Source: Lunatibacter salilacus (GTDB lineage: Bacteria > Bacteroidota > Bacteroidia > Cytophagales > Cyclobacteriaceae). Taken from it: 64,000 bases of DNA. Under the pieces are notes generated by a model. The model was not told where the DNA came from and did not search any database. It was given only the letters and a program-made list of their open reading frames with translations. The DNA lies in the NCBI RefSeq assembly GCF_009797935.1, contig NZ_VOLC01000017.1, positions 1 to 64,000 of the forward strand, given 5' to 3'. Positions 27,892-36,603 of this stretch are shown in pieces (position 1 is the stretch's first letter; every line of letters starts with the position of its first letter). The position numbers and the translations under genes are program-made.

Positions 27892-28143
27892 TTAAATGGT
27901 CTTCGTTTTGTCTTGATAATCATCCAATTTTACCTTAAAAACTACGGCTTGTCCAAAAACCGATATCCCTGCATTGATTAATATTAAAGACAAAGTTCCA
28001 GCCCCAAACCACACAATAAAGCGGGCTTGTTCATATTTCAAAATGACAGACTGACCAAATAGACTTAATCCAAAACCTATTAAAAGTAGCCCTCCAACGG
28101 CATAGACCAGCCATTTTTTCTTAATTTCTTTTCTTTGGTTCAT
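27892..28143 (-). CDS. small two-helix membrane protein
   Basis: An 83-residue protein with two predicted transmembrane helices, WLVYAVGGLLLIGFGLSLFG and FGAGTLSLILINAGISVFG, each followed by a similar FGQ(S/A)V segment (FGQSVILKY, FGQAVVFKV). The repeat suggests internal duplication of a one-helix unit. I do not recognise the family. It follows the histone-deacetylase-like gene by 26 bases in the same direction, so it may be co-transcribed. Confidence 0.68.
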   Translation of the reverse strand: MNQRKEIKKKWLVYAVGGLLLIGFGLSLFGQSVILKYEQARFIVWFGAGTLSLILINAGISVFGQAVVFKVKLDDYQDKTKTI

Positions 28144-28169
28144 TCTATGAAACGGTTTAAATGGGTTTG

Positions 28170-29072
28170 CTAAAAAAAGATTTCTTGGGCAAGTCGATAG
28201 GTATTTGCGTGTGCCTCAATGATAGTACTTATTTTTTCTGAATATCCCCCGCCCATGCAGCACATGATTGGTATTTTTCTTTCATAAGCCAGTTCCAAAA
28301 CCAGCCGGTCCCGCTCCTTACATCCCTGGAGAGTTAGTCCCAGCCTGCCGAGTTTATCGGTGTGCAACACATCCACCCCAGACTGGAAGATAATAAAATC
28401 CGGTTTAACCCGGTCTACAAGAGGAATCAAATTCTCATCCAGTAAATCTAAATATTCCCTGTCCTGAATACCATCAGGGAGAGGAACGTCAAGATCAGAT
28501 TTTTCCTTAAGCAAGGGATAATTTGAAGCACCATGCATACTGAAAGTAAACACCTTTGTGGAATCTCGAAATATCTGGGCTGTACCGTTGCCCTGATGGA
28601 CATCTAAATCCACCACCAATATTTGATTGGCCTTTCCATTTTCAATTAAATAATTCGATGAAATGGCAATGTCATTCAACAGGCAAAAACCCTCTCCCCG
28701 ATTGGTAAATGCATGATGAGTTCCCCCAGCAATATTCATGGCTATGCCAAATTCCAAAGCGAATAGCGAAGCCTCAACTGAGCCACCCATAATTTGGATT
28801 TCCCTTTCCACTAATTCTTTATTTAATGGAAACCCCGTTTTACGGATGTCAGATTGACTTAATGCTAGATTTGCCAGTTTATCAACATATTCTTTGTCAT
28901 GAGTTCCTAAAATCCACTGAAAATCAAGTGGGTCTGGTTCAAAGAAATTTTCCTTTCTGAGTGTACCCTCGTACAGCAGTTGGTCTGGAAGGAGGTCATA
29001 TTTTTCCATAGGAAACCTGTGGCCCGCGGGAAGGGAATGGGCATATTTTTTGGACACTGCCACTTTGAGCAT
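28170..29072 (-). CDS. histone-deacetylase-family hydrolase
   Basis: A 300-residue cytoplasmic enzyme of the HDAC/AcuC/APAH superfamily. Key blocks: LPAGHRFPMEKY, the paired catalytic His in GGTHHAF, zinc ligands in VDLDVHQGNGTAQ and SGVDVLHTDKLGRL, and the Gly-rich GGGYSE near the end. Bacterial members remove acetyl or related groups from small amines or proteins. The ATG at 29072 (MLKVAV) is chosen because the family similarity starts there; the frame extends to 29099. It lies between an acidic unknown protein and a small membrane protein. Confidence 0.88.
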   Translation of the reverse strand: MLKVAVSKKYAHSLPAGHRFPMEKYDLLPDQLLYEGTLRKENFFEPDPLDFQWILGTHDKEYVDKLANLALSQSDIRKTGFPLNKELVEREIQIMGGSVEASLFALEFGIAMNIAGGTHHAFTNRGEGFCLLNDIAISSNYLIENGKANQILVVDLDVHQGNGTAQIFRDSTKVFTFSMHGASNYPLLKEKSDLDVPLPDGIQDREYLDLLDENLIPLVDRVKPDFIIFQSGVDVLHTDKLGRLGLTLQGCKERDRLVLELAYERKIPIMCCMGGGYSEKISTIIEAHANTYRLAQEIFF

Positions 29073-29135
29073 AGCTGTATAGAGTTTGAAACAGGACAAC
29101 TGTATTGTCTACAAAAAGGTTAACTGGCTGGCAAC

Positions 29136-29699
29136 CTAATCTTCTTCGGGCTCTTCTTCAGACTGAAATGAGTAAAAGGTTTCATCAAGAACCAGCGTGT
29201 CGTTATTGAATTCTTTTACAAACTTGGAAATCACTTGGTCATCAATGTATTCCACATTCAGGGAAGCGTCTAGCCCTATTCCATAGTCATGGTTGGTATC
29301 CAAATCCAAAAATTCCTGGACTTTTACCGTCTCCTCTTCCTCCATTTCCATGATTAGTTCGGTGATGAACCACCCAATCTCTTCTTCATTGCTATTTAAG
29401 GGCTTGAGGTTTCCATTTTCATCTTCTTCATAGCTTATACCGTTAAAATTGGCAAATTTTTTGGCCGCCTCATGTTCCGCTATTTCATACAGTTCGCTGG
29501 AATGGTGCAAGCGCAGCGTGTAGAGTGCCGCATCGTAGATGACTTCTCTACCTTCGAACATTCCCAAAAAATAAAAATTCACATATTCGTCCGAATTGTC
29601 TTCGGTGGGAACTAGTTTAAAATTTTTTCCAGAGTCTTTCAACTCTTTTTTAAGGGCTTCTATATTGGTGGATAAAAAGCCTTCGTTTTCTTTTTCCAT
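29136..29699 (-). CDS. acidic conserved hypothetical protein
   Basis: A 187-residue cytoplasmic protein, strongly acidic throughout, ending SEEEPEED. It contains FYFLGMFEGREVIYDAALYT and LRLHHSSELYEIAEHEA. No family is recognised. Codon use matches neighbours, and the upstream spacer has no other gene. It is 37 bases upstream of the histone-deacetylase-like gene (measured to the longest frame) and could share its transcript. No function is proposed. Confidence 0.72.
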   Translation of the reverse strand: MEKENEGFLSTNIEALKKELKDSGKNFKLVPTEDNSDEYVNFYFLGMFEGREVIYDAALYTLRLHHSSELYEIAEHEAAKKFANFNGISYEEDENGNLKPLNSNEEEIGWFITELIMEMEEEETVKVQEFLDLDTNHDYGIGLDASLNVEYIDDQVISKFVKEFNNDTLVLDETFYSFQSEEEPEED

Positions 29700-29816
29700 G
29701 GTGTGGTTTTAGGTAAATCAAAAGAACTCAACTTAAATTTACTTTATAATTAGTTCTTTCGAGCTATATTTCCAATTAATTGTTCATTAATTTACTAACT
29801 TTTATAACTAATTAAA

Positions 29817-30254
29817 ATGTATTCGCTGAAAAAGAATAATGATTTCATAAAAAAAATAATTTCAAGGCAAGAAGGACTCCAATTGGATTTCAAGCAAAAC
29901 CTTAGCAGCCAATCCAAAATTGCGAAAACCATTGTAGCCTTTGCCAATACTGCCGGGGGAACCATCGTCGTTGGGATATCTGATAATGGAAAACTAATTG
30001 GAATTGATGTTGAGGAAGAAAAATACATGGTAGAAGAAGCAATCAAAAACTATTGCGTCCCTCCTGTTGCTTTCATGTATGATATCTATGAAATAGACTA
30101 TTGGGAGGAAAAAAATCTTCCTGAAGAAAAGTACCTGCTTTTTCTCGAAATTCCCAAAAGTAAAGCTGCCCCCCATTTTGTACAGGACAAGCAAGGAAAG
30201 TTAACCTACTATATACGGTCAAACGATCAGTCTATTCCCGAAAATTATCTCTGA
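29817..30254 (+). CDS. AlbA_2 (Schlafen-like) domain protein
   Basis: A 145-residue protein made of a single AlbA_2/divergent AAA-4 domain: EGLQLDFKQNL (the family E-x-x-x-x-DFK start), IAKTIVAFANTAGGTIVVGI, then DNGKLIGIDVEE. The C-terminal half ends with YYIRSNDQSIPE. Proteins with this domain bind nucleic acids and are often transcriptional regulators, but larger members carry a C-terminal winged helix, which is missing here. It converges on the holin-like gene by 7 bases. Its role is unknown. Confidence 0.85.
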   Translation: MYSLKKNNDFIKKIISRQEGLQLDFKQNLSSQSKIAKTIVAFANTAGGTIVVGISDNGKLIGIDVEEEKYMVEEAIKNYCVPPVAFMYDIYEIDYWEEKNLPEEKYLLFLEIPKSKAAPHFVQDKQGKLTYYIRSNDQSIPENYL

Positions 30255-30261
30255 CGGCAAT

Positions 30262-30633
30262 TCAATAAAATTTCCCCTCCCCCAGAGATATTCCAAAAAC
30301 TGAATTGACAAGAGAAAGAATAAGGCTAAAAAGAAGCGCCCACCAAAAATTATCCACCGCAAAGCCCGGAACTATCATTGAGGCAAGAATAACTAGGAAT
30401 GCATTTATCACCAATAAAAACAATCCAAGCGTTATCAATGTTATTGGAATGGTCAGGAATATCAAGATAGGCTTTATAGTAATATTCAATAATGCCAGCA
30501 ACGCCGCTATCACTATACCCGTCAGAAAATCATCAACCGAAATACCTGGTAATAGGTATGCGGTAAAAACTATTGCGAGGCCCGCTATGGCCAATTGAAG
30601 TAGAATTCCCAGTATATCTTTTGGCTTACTCAT
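30262..30633 (-). CDS. phage holin family 4 (DUF/PF04020-type) membrane protein
   Basis: A 123-residue protein with four predicted transmembrane helices, including LLQLAIAGLAIVFTAYLLPG, then the conserved INIT.KPIL-type motif (NITIKPILIFLTIPITLI), and NAFLVILASMIVPGF. Despite the family name, chromosomal copies in bacteria are not tied to prophages, and no phage gene is nearby. It is probably a small inner-membrane protein of unknown function. Confidence 0.9.
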   Translation of the reverse strand: MSKPKDILGILLQLAIAGLAIVFTAYLLPGISVDDFLTGIVIAALLALLNITIKPILIFLTIPITLITLGLFLLVINAFLVILASMIVPGFAVDNFWWALLFSLILSLVNSVFGISLGEGKFY

Positions 30634-30776
30634 AGGTTGAAGGTTGGTGATAATTACCTCGTTGGTTTCAGATACTAAAATAACGAAACTTGTCTGATAA
30701 ACTCCCTAAAAAAATGAGATATATCAGGTTTGTCAAAAAAAACTAATTTTTTTGACATTTAAACCACTTTTGACCT

Positions 30777-30784
30777 TAACTTTA
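30777..30784 (+). promoter_or_regulatory. possible -7 box of the desaturase gene
   Basis: TAACTTTA matches 7 of 8 of the Bacteroidota -7 consensus TAnnTTTG; TTTG at 30751-30754 lies 22 bases upstream, slightly longer than usual. It is 34 bases before the start codon. Confidence 0.35.
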
Positions 30785-30817
30785 CAGATAATTAATTAAA
30801 CATAATTCTTCAAATCA

Positions 30818-31567
30818 GTGATTCTAATTGTATTATTCCTCCTTCATTGGTATTTCTCTCTGTTTTGCCAAAGTTTCTTCCTACATAGGTACGCAGCCCA
30901 TCAGATGTTCGAAATGAATAAATTTTGGGAAAAGTTCTTTTACGTATTTACCTGGATATGTCAGGGTAGCTCATATTTGTCACCTAGGGCATATGCAATA
31001 CTGCATCGAATGCATCACGCCTACAGCGATACTCCTAAGGATCCACATAGTCCACATCACACAGAAAATCTTTTTTCGATGATGTGGAAAACAAAGAAAA
31101 TTTATAACGATCATTTTTCTTTCAAAATTAAGCCGGAGGAAAGATTTTCAAAAGATGTCCCCGATTGGCATAACTTCGACCTTATGGCGGATACTATGTT
31201 TGTACGTGTGGGGTGGGCATTGCTTTACATTTTGATATACGTATTGAGCATCAGTATTTTTGAATTACCTGGGACACATTGGTGGATGTACTTCTTTCTT
31301 CCGCTTCATTTTATGATGGGGCCTGTTCACGGGGCGATCGTGAATTGGAGTGGCCATAAATACGGGTATGCGAATTTTGACAACAACGACAAGTCCAAAA
31401 ATTCGCTGTTTCTTGACTTTCTTATGCTAGGAGAACTCTTTCAAAACAATCACCACAGATTGCCTAAGCGCCCTAACTTCGCCGTAAAATGGTACGAGTT
31501 TGACCCAACCTACCCCATCGTGAAATTATTGCACGCTACGGGAATCATCAAATTAAAGCCTGCCTAA
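30818..31567 (+). CDS. acyl-CoA/fatty-acid desaturase
   Basis: A 249-residue membrane di-iron desaturase. The three His boxes are HRYAAHQMF (31-35 region), HRMHHAYSDTPKDPHSP, and QNNHHRLPKRPNF. Two to four hydrophobic helices lie between the first and third boxes (VGWALLYILIYVLSISIF). The enzyme places a double bond in a fatty acyl chain, usually delta-9, to tune membrane fluidity. It starts at GTG 30818; no upstream ATG is in frame. A terminator follows at 31586. It is a single-gene unit. Confidence 0.88.
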   Translation: MILIVLFLLHWYFSLFCQSFFLHRYAAHQMFEMNKFWEKFFYVFTWICQGSSYLSPRAYAILHRMHHAYSDTPKDPHSPHHTENLFSMMWKTKKIYNDHFSFKIKPEERFSKDVPDWHNFDLMADTMFVRVGWALLYILIYVLSISIFELPGTHWWMYFFLPLHFMMGPVHGAIVNWSGHKYGYANFDNNDKSKNSLFLDFLMLGELFQNNHHRLPKRPNFAVKWYEFDPTYPIVKLLHATGIIKLKPA

Positions 31568-31585
31568 CAGTAGCTTCTAAAATTT

Positions 31586-31611
31586 AAAACCGCCTAATTG
31601 GCGGTTTTTGT
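31586..31611 (+). terminator. terminator after the desaturase gene
   Basis: Stem AAAACCGCC / GGCGGTTTT with a 5-base loop and following T-rich stretch. Confidence 0.85.
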
Positions 31612-31833
31612 GTTTGTAGCCTACCCGTACTTTATGTTGCAACCATATTTTTTAAAATTTTTATAGATTTATTAAATTATGGATTTTTTTTAAACTAGTT
31701 TTGTGGAGAATCAAACAAAAATAGAACCAACCAGTTTATTTAATTGCCCAGGTTGTTTTAATGATGGAAATTAATAGCTGCATTTGCTTTGAAATTCCAT
31801 TCAACGTTGAAATTAATCAAACCACTAACAAAG

Positions 31834-32205
31834 ATGAAAGAGTTAACAAGAGCTGAAGAACAAGTCATGCAGATCCTTTGGGATATTGAAAGAGGATTTG
31901 TAAAAGACCTACTGGCAAAAATGCAATCTCCCAAACCCGCTTACAATACCATTTCTACCATTGTACGTATTTTGGAGCGAAAGGGCTTTGTCGACCATCA
32001 AGCGTATGGAAAGTCGCATGAGTATTTCCCGATCGTATCTAAGGATGAATACCGCAGGTTTTCAATTGACAATCTGTTAAGTGGCTATTTTAGCGGGTCA
32101 TTTGCCAATTTAGCCTCCTTTTTTGCCAAAGACGGTAAGATGGAATTACAAGATTTGGAACGAATACTCGAAGAGGTAAAAGAAGGAGTGGGTGAAAGTA
32201 ATTAG
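31834..32205 (+). CDS. BlaI/MecI/CopY-type transcriptional repressor
   Basis: A 123-residue winged-helix protein starting MKELTRAEEQVMQILWDIER. The recognition-helix region is AYNTISTIVRILERKGFVD, followed by the wing HQAYGKSHEYFPIVSKDEY, and a dimerisation tail. BlaI-type repressors usually control a BlaR-like membrane metalloprotease next to them, but no such gene follows here. The ATG at 31834 is chosen; a longer frame begins at 31789. Target genes are unknown; it may control the adjacent region or act in trans. Confidence 0.88.
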   Translation: MKELTRAEEQVMQILWDIERGFVKDLLAKMQSPKPAYNTISTIVRILERKGFVDHQAYGKSHEYFPIVSKDEYRRFSIDNLLSGYFSGSFANLASFFAKDGKMELQDLERILEEVKEGVGESN

Positions 32206-32220
32206 TATAGCTACTATATG

Positions 32221-32439
32221 CTAAGCTAAATCAGTTAACGTAACCTTATGGATGATTGTTAGATGCAACGGAATTCTTTTGTCCGCAGGATTACTGAGGT
32301 TCGAAATATCAATTTTTACGCGCCGTAGTCTTTTGGGCATCAGTAGATTAAGGGTAGACTTGCCATCAGCAATAGCTAATCCAGACCAAAGTCCAAAAGT
32401 ACCTAGGGAAGTAGCTTCAAGGAAGAATCTTCTGCGCAT
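32221..32439 (-). pseudogene. Tat-leader remnant fused to unrelated tail
   Basis: A 72-residue minus-strand frame. It begins MRRRFFLEATSLGTFGLWSG, a twin-arginine-type leader as found on exported oxidoreductases and DUF1501 proteins. After about residue 30 the sequence is basic and does not look like a folded domain (MPKRLRRVKIDISNLS). It probably represents the 5' end of a lost exported enzyme gene joined to other DNA. A real short secreted peptide is possible. Confidence 0.45.
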
Positions 32440-32460
32440 TCAGTCTCATATGATAATTAA

Positions 32461-32500
32461 AAAATAGGGGTACTTGAAAATCAGATACCCCTATTTTTTC
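32461..32500. terminator. bidirectional terminator before the Gfo/Idh gene end
   Basis: Stem AATAGGGGTA / TACCCCTATT with a 13-base loop and A/T runs on both sides, so it can stop transcription from either side. It lies 8 bases past the stop of the Gfo/Idh gene. Confidence 0.85.
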
Positions 32501-32507
32501 TGACAAA

Positions 32508-33824
32508 TTAAAGTCTATAACCCGGGCGATAAGAACGGTGCATATGCTGTTCGGCCTCCGCATCATTCACAAATTTCTCATTAATGGGGTCCCATTTCAC
32601 CGGCCGCATCAATTCGTAGGCAATATTACCCAGCGTACAAGTGACACAGGTACTATGCCCAATTTCTACCGGTGCTATAGGGTCTTTTCTTCTGCGCACA
32701 GATTCGATAAAGTCAATATGATGCGCTCTTCCACCACCTCCTGACATATCCTTTTCGTCAGCCAAAACAGGATAAAGAGAAGGGTCAGATGCATTATAAC
32801 TACTTCGGGTAACTTCTATCCAACCATCTTCTCCAAAAAATTTACATCCCCTCGATTCCTTTTCGTCAAAAGGCTGTTCTGTTACTACTACCCCATTCGC
32901 ATACTTAAAAGTCAGGAAATTGGTGTCTTGGTATCCCGCGGGAATAATTTCTATCGGTCCGTTTCGGTCCATCCCTATACCCCATTGGGCAATGTCAAAC
33001 ATGTGCGCTCCCCAATCGGTGGTGAGTCCACCCCCAGTTTCCTTATACCAACGCCATGCTCCCCACATTTTCTCATTTTCCGGTGGGTTAAGGCTGATGG
33101 GCGGATTCAGTTCGTGATTGTAATGTATATCAGCGTTTAGCGGCCCCAGCCACATGTCCCAATTTAAGCCCGAAGGAATTTCTTCTTTTGGCAGGTCAAA
33201 CGGCTTCGGAGGCCCACCCGAGCAAGCATATACTTTACTTATTTTGCCAATCCGACCTTTTTGAACCATCGTGACGGCATGTTGGAAATTTGCGTATGAG
33301 CGCTGCATGCAACCTGTGGCTAGGACAATATTGTTTGCTCTTACAGCTTTCACCAATTCCTGACCCTCTTTGATGGTAAAGGTTAGTGGTTTTTCGAGAT
33401 AAATGTCCTTATTGACTTTACAGGCATCTATAGCCATTAGCGCATGCCAATGGTCCGGAGTGGCAATGACCACCGCATCAATGTCCTTACGGGCCAGCAA
33501 GTCATGATAGTTTTCATAGACATCTACCTTAACTGTTTTACCATGGCTTTTGTAATGTTCATCTGCTTTTCTTTTAAAGCGCTCTCTTTTAACGTCATAA
33601 ACATCGCAACCTGCTACTACTTCTATATCTGGTAGGGTTATAAAGCTGTTCATCAGGCCATTATTCTGCCTTCCCAATCCTATAAAGCCAAGCCTAAGGG
33701 GGGATAATCTCGGATTTGGACGTGCTATACCAATTTGTGGAATTACCCCAATGCCAGCTGCACCAAGGAGCCCAGTGCCCAAGAATTTTCTTCGCGAAAG
33801 TTGGGTCTTGTTCTTTTTACTCAT
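32508..33824 (-). CDS. Tat-exported Gfo/Idh/MocA-family oxidoreductase
   Basis: A 438-residue protein with Tat leader SRRKFLGTGLLGAAGIGV. The Rossmann motif is RLGFIGLGRQNNGLM, followed by VAGCDVYD, VIATPDHWHALMAIDAC and the family EKP motif (YLEKPLTFTIKEGQELV). The C-terminal domain contains GGGLTTDWGAHMFDIAQWG. Exported members are thought to bind NAD(P) tightly and oxidise, reduce or hydrolyse sugars by a redox cycle, as in GH109. Gene order links it to the sugar-dehydrogenase/cytochrome protein and GH141-like protein upstream. Substrate is unknown. Confidence 0.88.
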   Translation of the reverse strand: MSKKNKTQLSRRKFLGTGLLGAAGIGVIPQIGIARPNPRLSPLRLGFIGLGRQNNGLMNSFITLPDIEVVAGCDVYDVKRERFKRKADEHYKSHGKTVKVDVYENYHDLLARKDIDAVVIATPDHWHALMAIDACKVNKDIYLEKPLTFTIKEGQELVKAVRANNIVLATGCMQRSYANFQHAVTMVQKGRIGKISKVYACSGGPPKPFDLPKEEIPSGLNWDMWLGPLNADIHYNHELNPPISLNPPENEKMWGAWRWYKETGGGLTTDWGAHMFDIAQWGIGMDRNGPIEIIPAGYQDTNFLTFKYANGVVVTEQPFDEKESRGCKFFGEDGWIEVTRSSYNASDPSLYPVLADEKDMSGGGGRAHHIDFIESVRRRKDPIAPVEIGHSTCVTCTLGNIAYELMRPVKWDPINEKFVNDAEAEQHMHRSYRPGYRL

Positions 33825-33849
33825 GTGTATTTTGGTTTATTATTATGTG

Positions 33850-36549
33850 TTACTTCCCGAAATATACCGTGTTTAGCAGAAACCCGTTCCAAATACTGGT
33901 TTTGGAGTCTCCCCTAAATACTATAAAAACGTCATCCTGTACTACCTGTTCGGAAATATTTACCCGAACTTCCATCCACCTCTTGTCCGTATCATCGAGT
34001 TTGTCCCTTTTTGAGAGTACCGGTGTTTCCGCCAATAATTGTCCCTCCGAACTCCCCAACCTAAATTCTAACTTGCCGGACGTATTGGCGGGGTCCAGTT
34101 CAAACGTAAGATACTTAATTCCTTTAAAATCTATATCTTTAAATTGAAGAAAAGCACTGTCGGAGGTGAATTTAATGAGAAAAGATCCTTGGTTATTGGC
34201 TTTCGCAGCATCTTGGAAACCATCGGCTTCGGCGGCTAGGACCTTCGCATACCTAAGTTGAATTTGCTCCCTCCCAATTATTGGGTCCATTCCCGACGCT
34301 CCTTTGTCCTGATAACTTGCTGTCAATATGTATTGGCCAAATGATTCTCCGTGTTTATCCAACGCTATACTGCCTTTTGTGTCTAGGTAGTTGCTTATTC
34401 CCACAGTCCCATCCTTTTCCAACGATAAAATGTAATCAATCATTTGTCCGACACCATCCCGATTCAATTGGGGGTGGGCGGGCATTTGGCGATCTCCCCA
34501 AATTCCGCCACCGCCGTCAATGACCGTACCGATCAATTTATTCTTCACATCCTGCCCATCATATTTGGCAGTAATTTCCAAAAATGTAGGACCTACCGAA
34601 GCCTTGTCCAACGCATGGCAGGCATAGCAATCGCTTCCCTCCATTAAAGTCTTGCCTGGTAAATCAAAAAGTTGCTGATGTCCTTCACTGGCCAATACCA
34701 AATCATATCCCGCCTCAAGGTAAGTCGATGTCACAAGCACTTCTTCGGGCTCTATGCCTTTTCCTACACTACCATCTTCCAAGTCTGTTACGCTGACTTC
34801 ATAGTGCAAATAATTGTCCTCTTCCCAGTAAAAGGATTTATTGTTTTTTAAGTTAATGGAAACCTTTGGCGGTTCATTCCCAACCTGTATATCTACAAAA
34901 GCCTCAGAAACGGCTCCTTCAGAATCTTGTAGGCTAAGTTTCACACGGTATTGCCCTGGTGACTCAAAGCTATACGAGGGATTGGGGAGTGTGGACTGAA
35001 CCCGGTTATCCCCTTCAAAGCTCCAAGAGTAGGTCAGTTGGTCGTCTAGATCGTGATCAAAGGATCCCTCGCTGGAAAAGGAAACTTTTAGAGGTGCAGC
35101 ACCTTTATTTTTGTCAGCAAAGGCACGAACTATCGGTGCTCTGTTTCCTTCGCTGAAAGTTATTCGATACAGACCGGCATCATCATTTTGTGAATTCCAA
35201 AATGTTCCATATTCAAGAATATACAAAGAACCGTCTTTACCAAACTGCATATCTATGGGCTTGTCAAATGTGGTACTGGGCATAAAGGGTTCCATTTTTT
35301 GATAATCTCCGTTGTCATCCATGGTAACCAAAAATATCCAATTTCTCATCCAATCATAAATCAACAGTTTGCCATCAAAATAGGGTGGGAAAGTTCCTTC
35401 CGTTTTCCTATAAGTATCAGAATAAAATACCGGGCCTGCCATGGCATTTCGACCACCTTCCCCTAATAATGGAAACTCCTCCGAGGCATCGTACGGATAC
35501 CAGATTAAAGCTTTTCGCGCAGGAGGCAGCACATTCACTCCTGCGTTGTTAGGTGAGTTGTTCACAGGACCGGCAGGGTCGTATTGGAAGTTGCTTATTT
35601 CCTTTTCAAAATCGTAATGCCAATAGGCCTTATTGTCCCCCACAAAATAGGGCCAACCATAAAACCCTGCTTCTTTTGCCTGATTGATTTCATCATGGCC
35701 TTTTGGACCCCTACCTATACTATCCTTAGCAGCATCCGGCCCAACTTCCCCCCAATACAGGTACCCAGTCTTCTGATCCAAAGAAATTCGGAATGGATTT
35801 CTATTTCCCAACACATATATTTCTGGCCTGGTATTGGGGGTGCCGGGTGGGAAAAGATTGCCTTCGGGGATAGTATAAGTACCGTCCGATTTTGGCTTTA
35901 TCCGCAAAATACTACCCCTCAAATCATTGCTATTTCCGGAACTACGCTGGGCATCAAAGGCCTCTGCCCTACCCGGACGTTCGTCAATTGGATTATAATT
36001 ATCAGACGCAAAAGGACTTGTATCATCTCCCAGACTTAGAAAAAGGTTTCCCGAAGGACCAAATTCCAAAGACCCACCTGAGTGGCAACAGCCGCGAAAC
36101 ACGGGAATTTCCAGCATAATCTTTTCCGAACTATTGTCCAATATTCCGTCTTTAAAGTCAAACCGGGAAAGTCTGTTGATACTTTCCGGACCGGATGGGG
36201 CATAATACAGATAAAGCCAGCCATTCTGGCTAAACGATGGATCTACTGCCAACCCTAACAAGCCATCCTCGTTTTCAGGGTAGACAGCTAAAGACCCAAC
36301 CACGGCGGTAACCGAACCTTCAGGATCGTAAAGCTTCAGCTTTCCTTTTCTTTCAATAAACAGCACCTTCCCATCGGGAAGTACTTCCAATTCCATAGGC
36401 TCATCCAACTTCTCTACCAAGGTGATTTTGGTAAAGCGGGATTCCTCAGGCATTTCGGTATAGTGGGGATCGGTTTTGGGTGCTGTGCAACTAATCACTA
36501 AAGTCAAAAGTAGCAAAAACATAAAATCCCAGATTATCGGTAATTTCAT
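33850..36549 (-). CDS. lipoprotein sugar dehydrogenase-PKD-cytochrome c-carbohydrate-binding fusion
   Basis: An 899-residue envelope lipoprotein (lipobox LLTLVISC, Cys 21). Order: glucose/sorbosone-dehydrogenase propeller (about 35-460; GLLGLAVDPSFSQNGWLYLY, VLGNRNPFRISLDQKTG), PKD domain (about 480-560; APLKVSFSSEGSFDHDLDDQ), haem site CYACH at about 641-645 with likely distal Met in DRQMPAHPQ, and a CBM6-like beta-sandwich at the C-terminus (AEADGFQDAAKANNQGSFLI). It should oxidise a sugar and pass electrons to its haem. Frame extends to 36600, but the ATG at 36549 gives the leader. The haem module closely resembles that of the cytochrome/propeller lipoprotein in the sulfatase block. Confidence 0.85.
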   Translation of the reverse strand: MKLPIIWDFMFLLLLTLVISCTAPKTDPHYTEMPEESRFTKITLVEKLDEPMELEVLPDGKVLFIERKGKLKLYDPEGSVTAVVGSLAVYPENEDGLLGLAVDPSFSQNGWLYLYYAPSGPESINRLSRFDFKDGILDNSSEKIMLEIPVFRGCCHSGGSLEFGPSGNLFLSLGDDTSPFASDNYNPIDERPGRAEAFDAQRSSGNSNDLRGSILRIKPKSDGTYTIPEGNLFPPGTPNTRPEIYVLGNRNPFRISLDQKTGYLYWGEVGPDAAKDSIGRGPKGHDEINQAKEAGFYGWPYFVGDNKAYWHYDFEKEISNFQYDPAGPVNNSPNNAGVNVLPPARKALIWYPYDASEEFPLLGEGGRNAMAGPVFYSDTYRKTEGTFPPYFDGKLLIYDWMRNWIFLVTMDDNGDYQKMEPFMPSTTFDKPIDMQFGKDGSLYILEYGTFWNSQNDDAGLYRITFSEGNRAPIVRAFADKNKGAAPLKVSFSSEGSFDHDLDDQLTYSWSFEGDNRVQSTLPNPSYSFESPGQYRVKLSLQDSEGAVSEAFVDIQVGNEPPKVSINLKNNKSFYWEEDNYLHYEVSVTDLEDGSVGKGIEPEEVLVTSTYLEAGYDLVLASEGHQQLFDLPGKTLMEGSDCYACHALDKASVGPTFLEITAKYDGQDVKNKLIGTVIDGGGGIWGDRQMPAHPQLNRDGVGQMIDYILSLEKDGTVGISNYLDTKGSIALDKHGESFGQYILTASYQDKGASGMDPIIGREQIQLRYAKVLAAEADGFQDAAKANNQGSFLIKFTSDSAFLQFKDIDFKGIKYLTFELDPANTSGKLEFRLGSSEGQLLAETPVLSKRDKLDDTDKRWMEVRVNISEQVVQDDVFIVFRGDSKTSIWNGFLLNTVYFGK

Positions 36550-36603
36550 CGTAAAGTAGAAAAAAGGAGTAAGTCCATATATCGGAAATTTGGCAAGCAA
36601 TAT

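Noticed and set aside
30262-30633. Prophage holin
   Set aside because: The family name is misleading; no lysis, capsid or integrase gene surrounds it.
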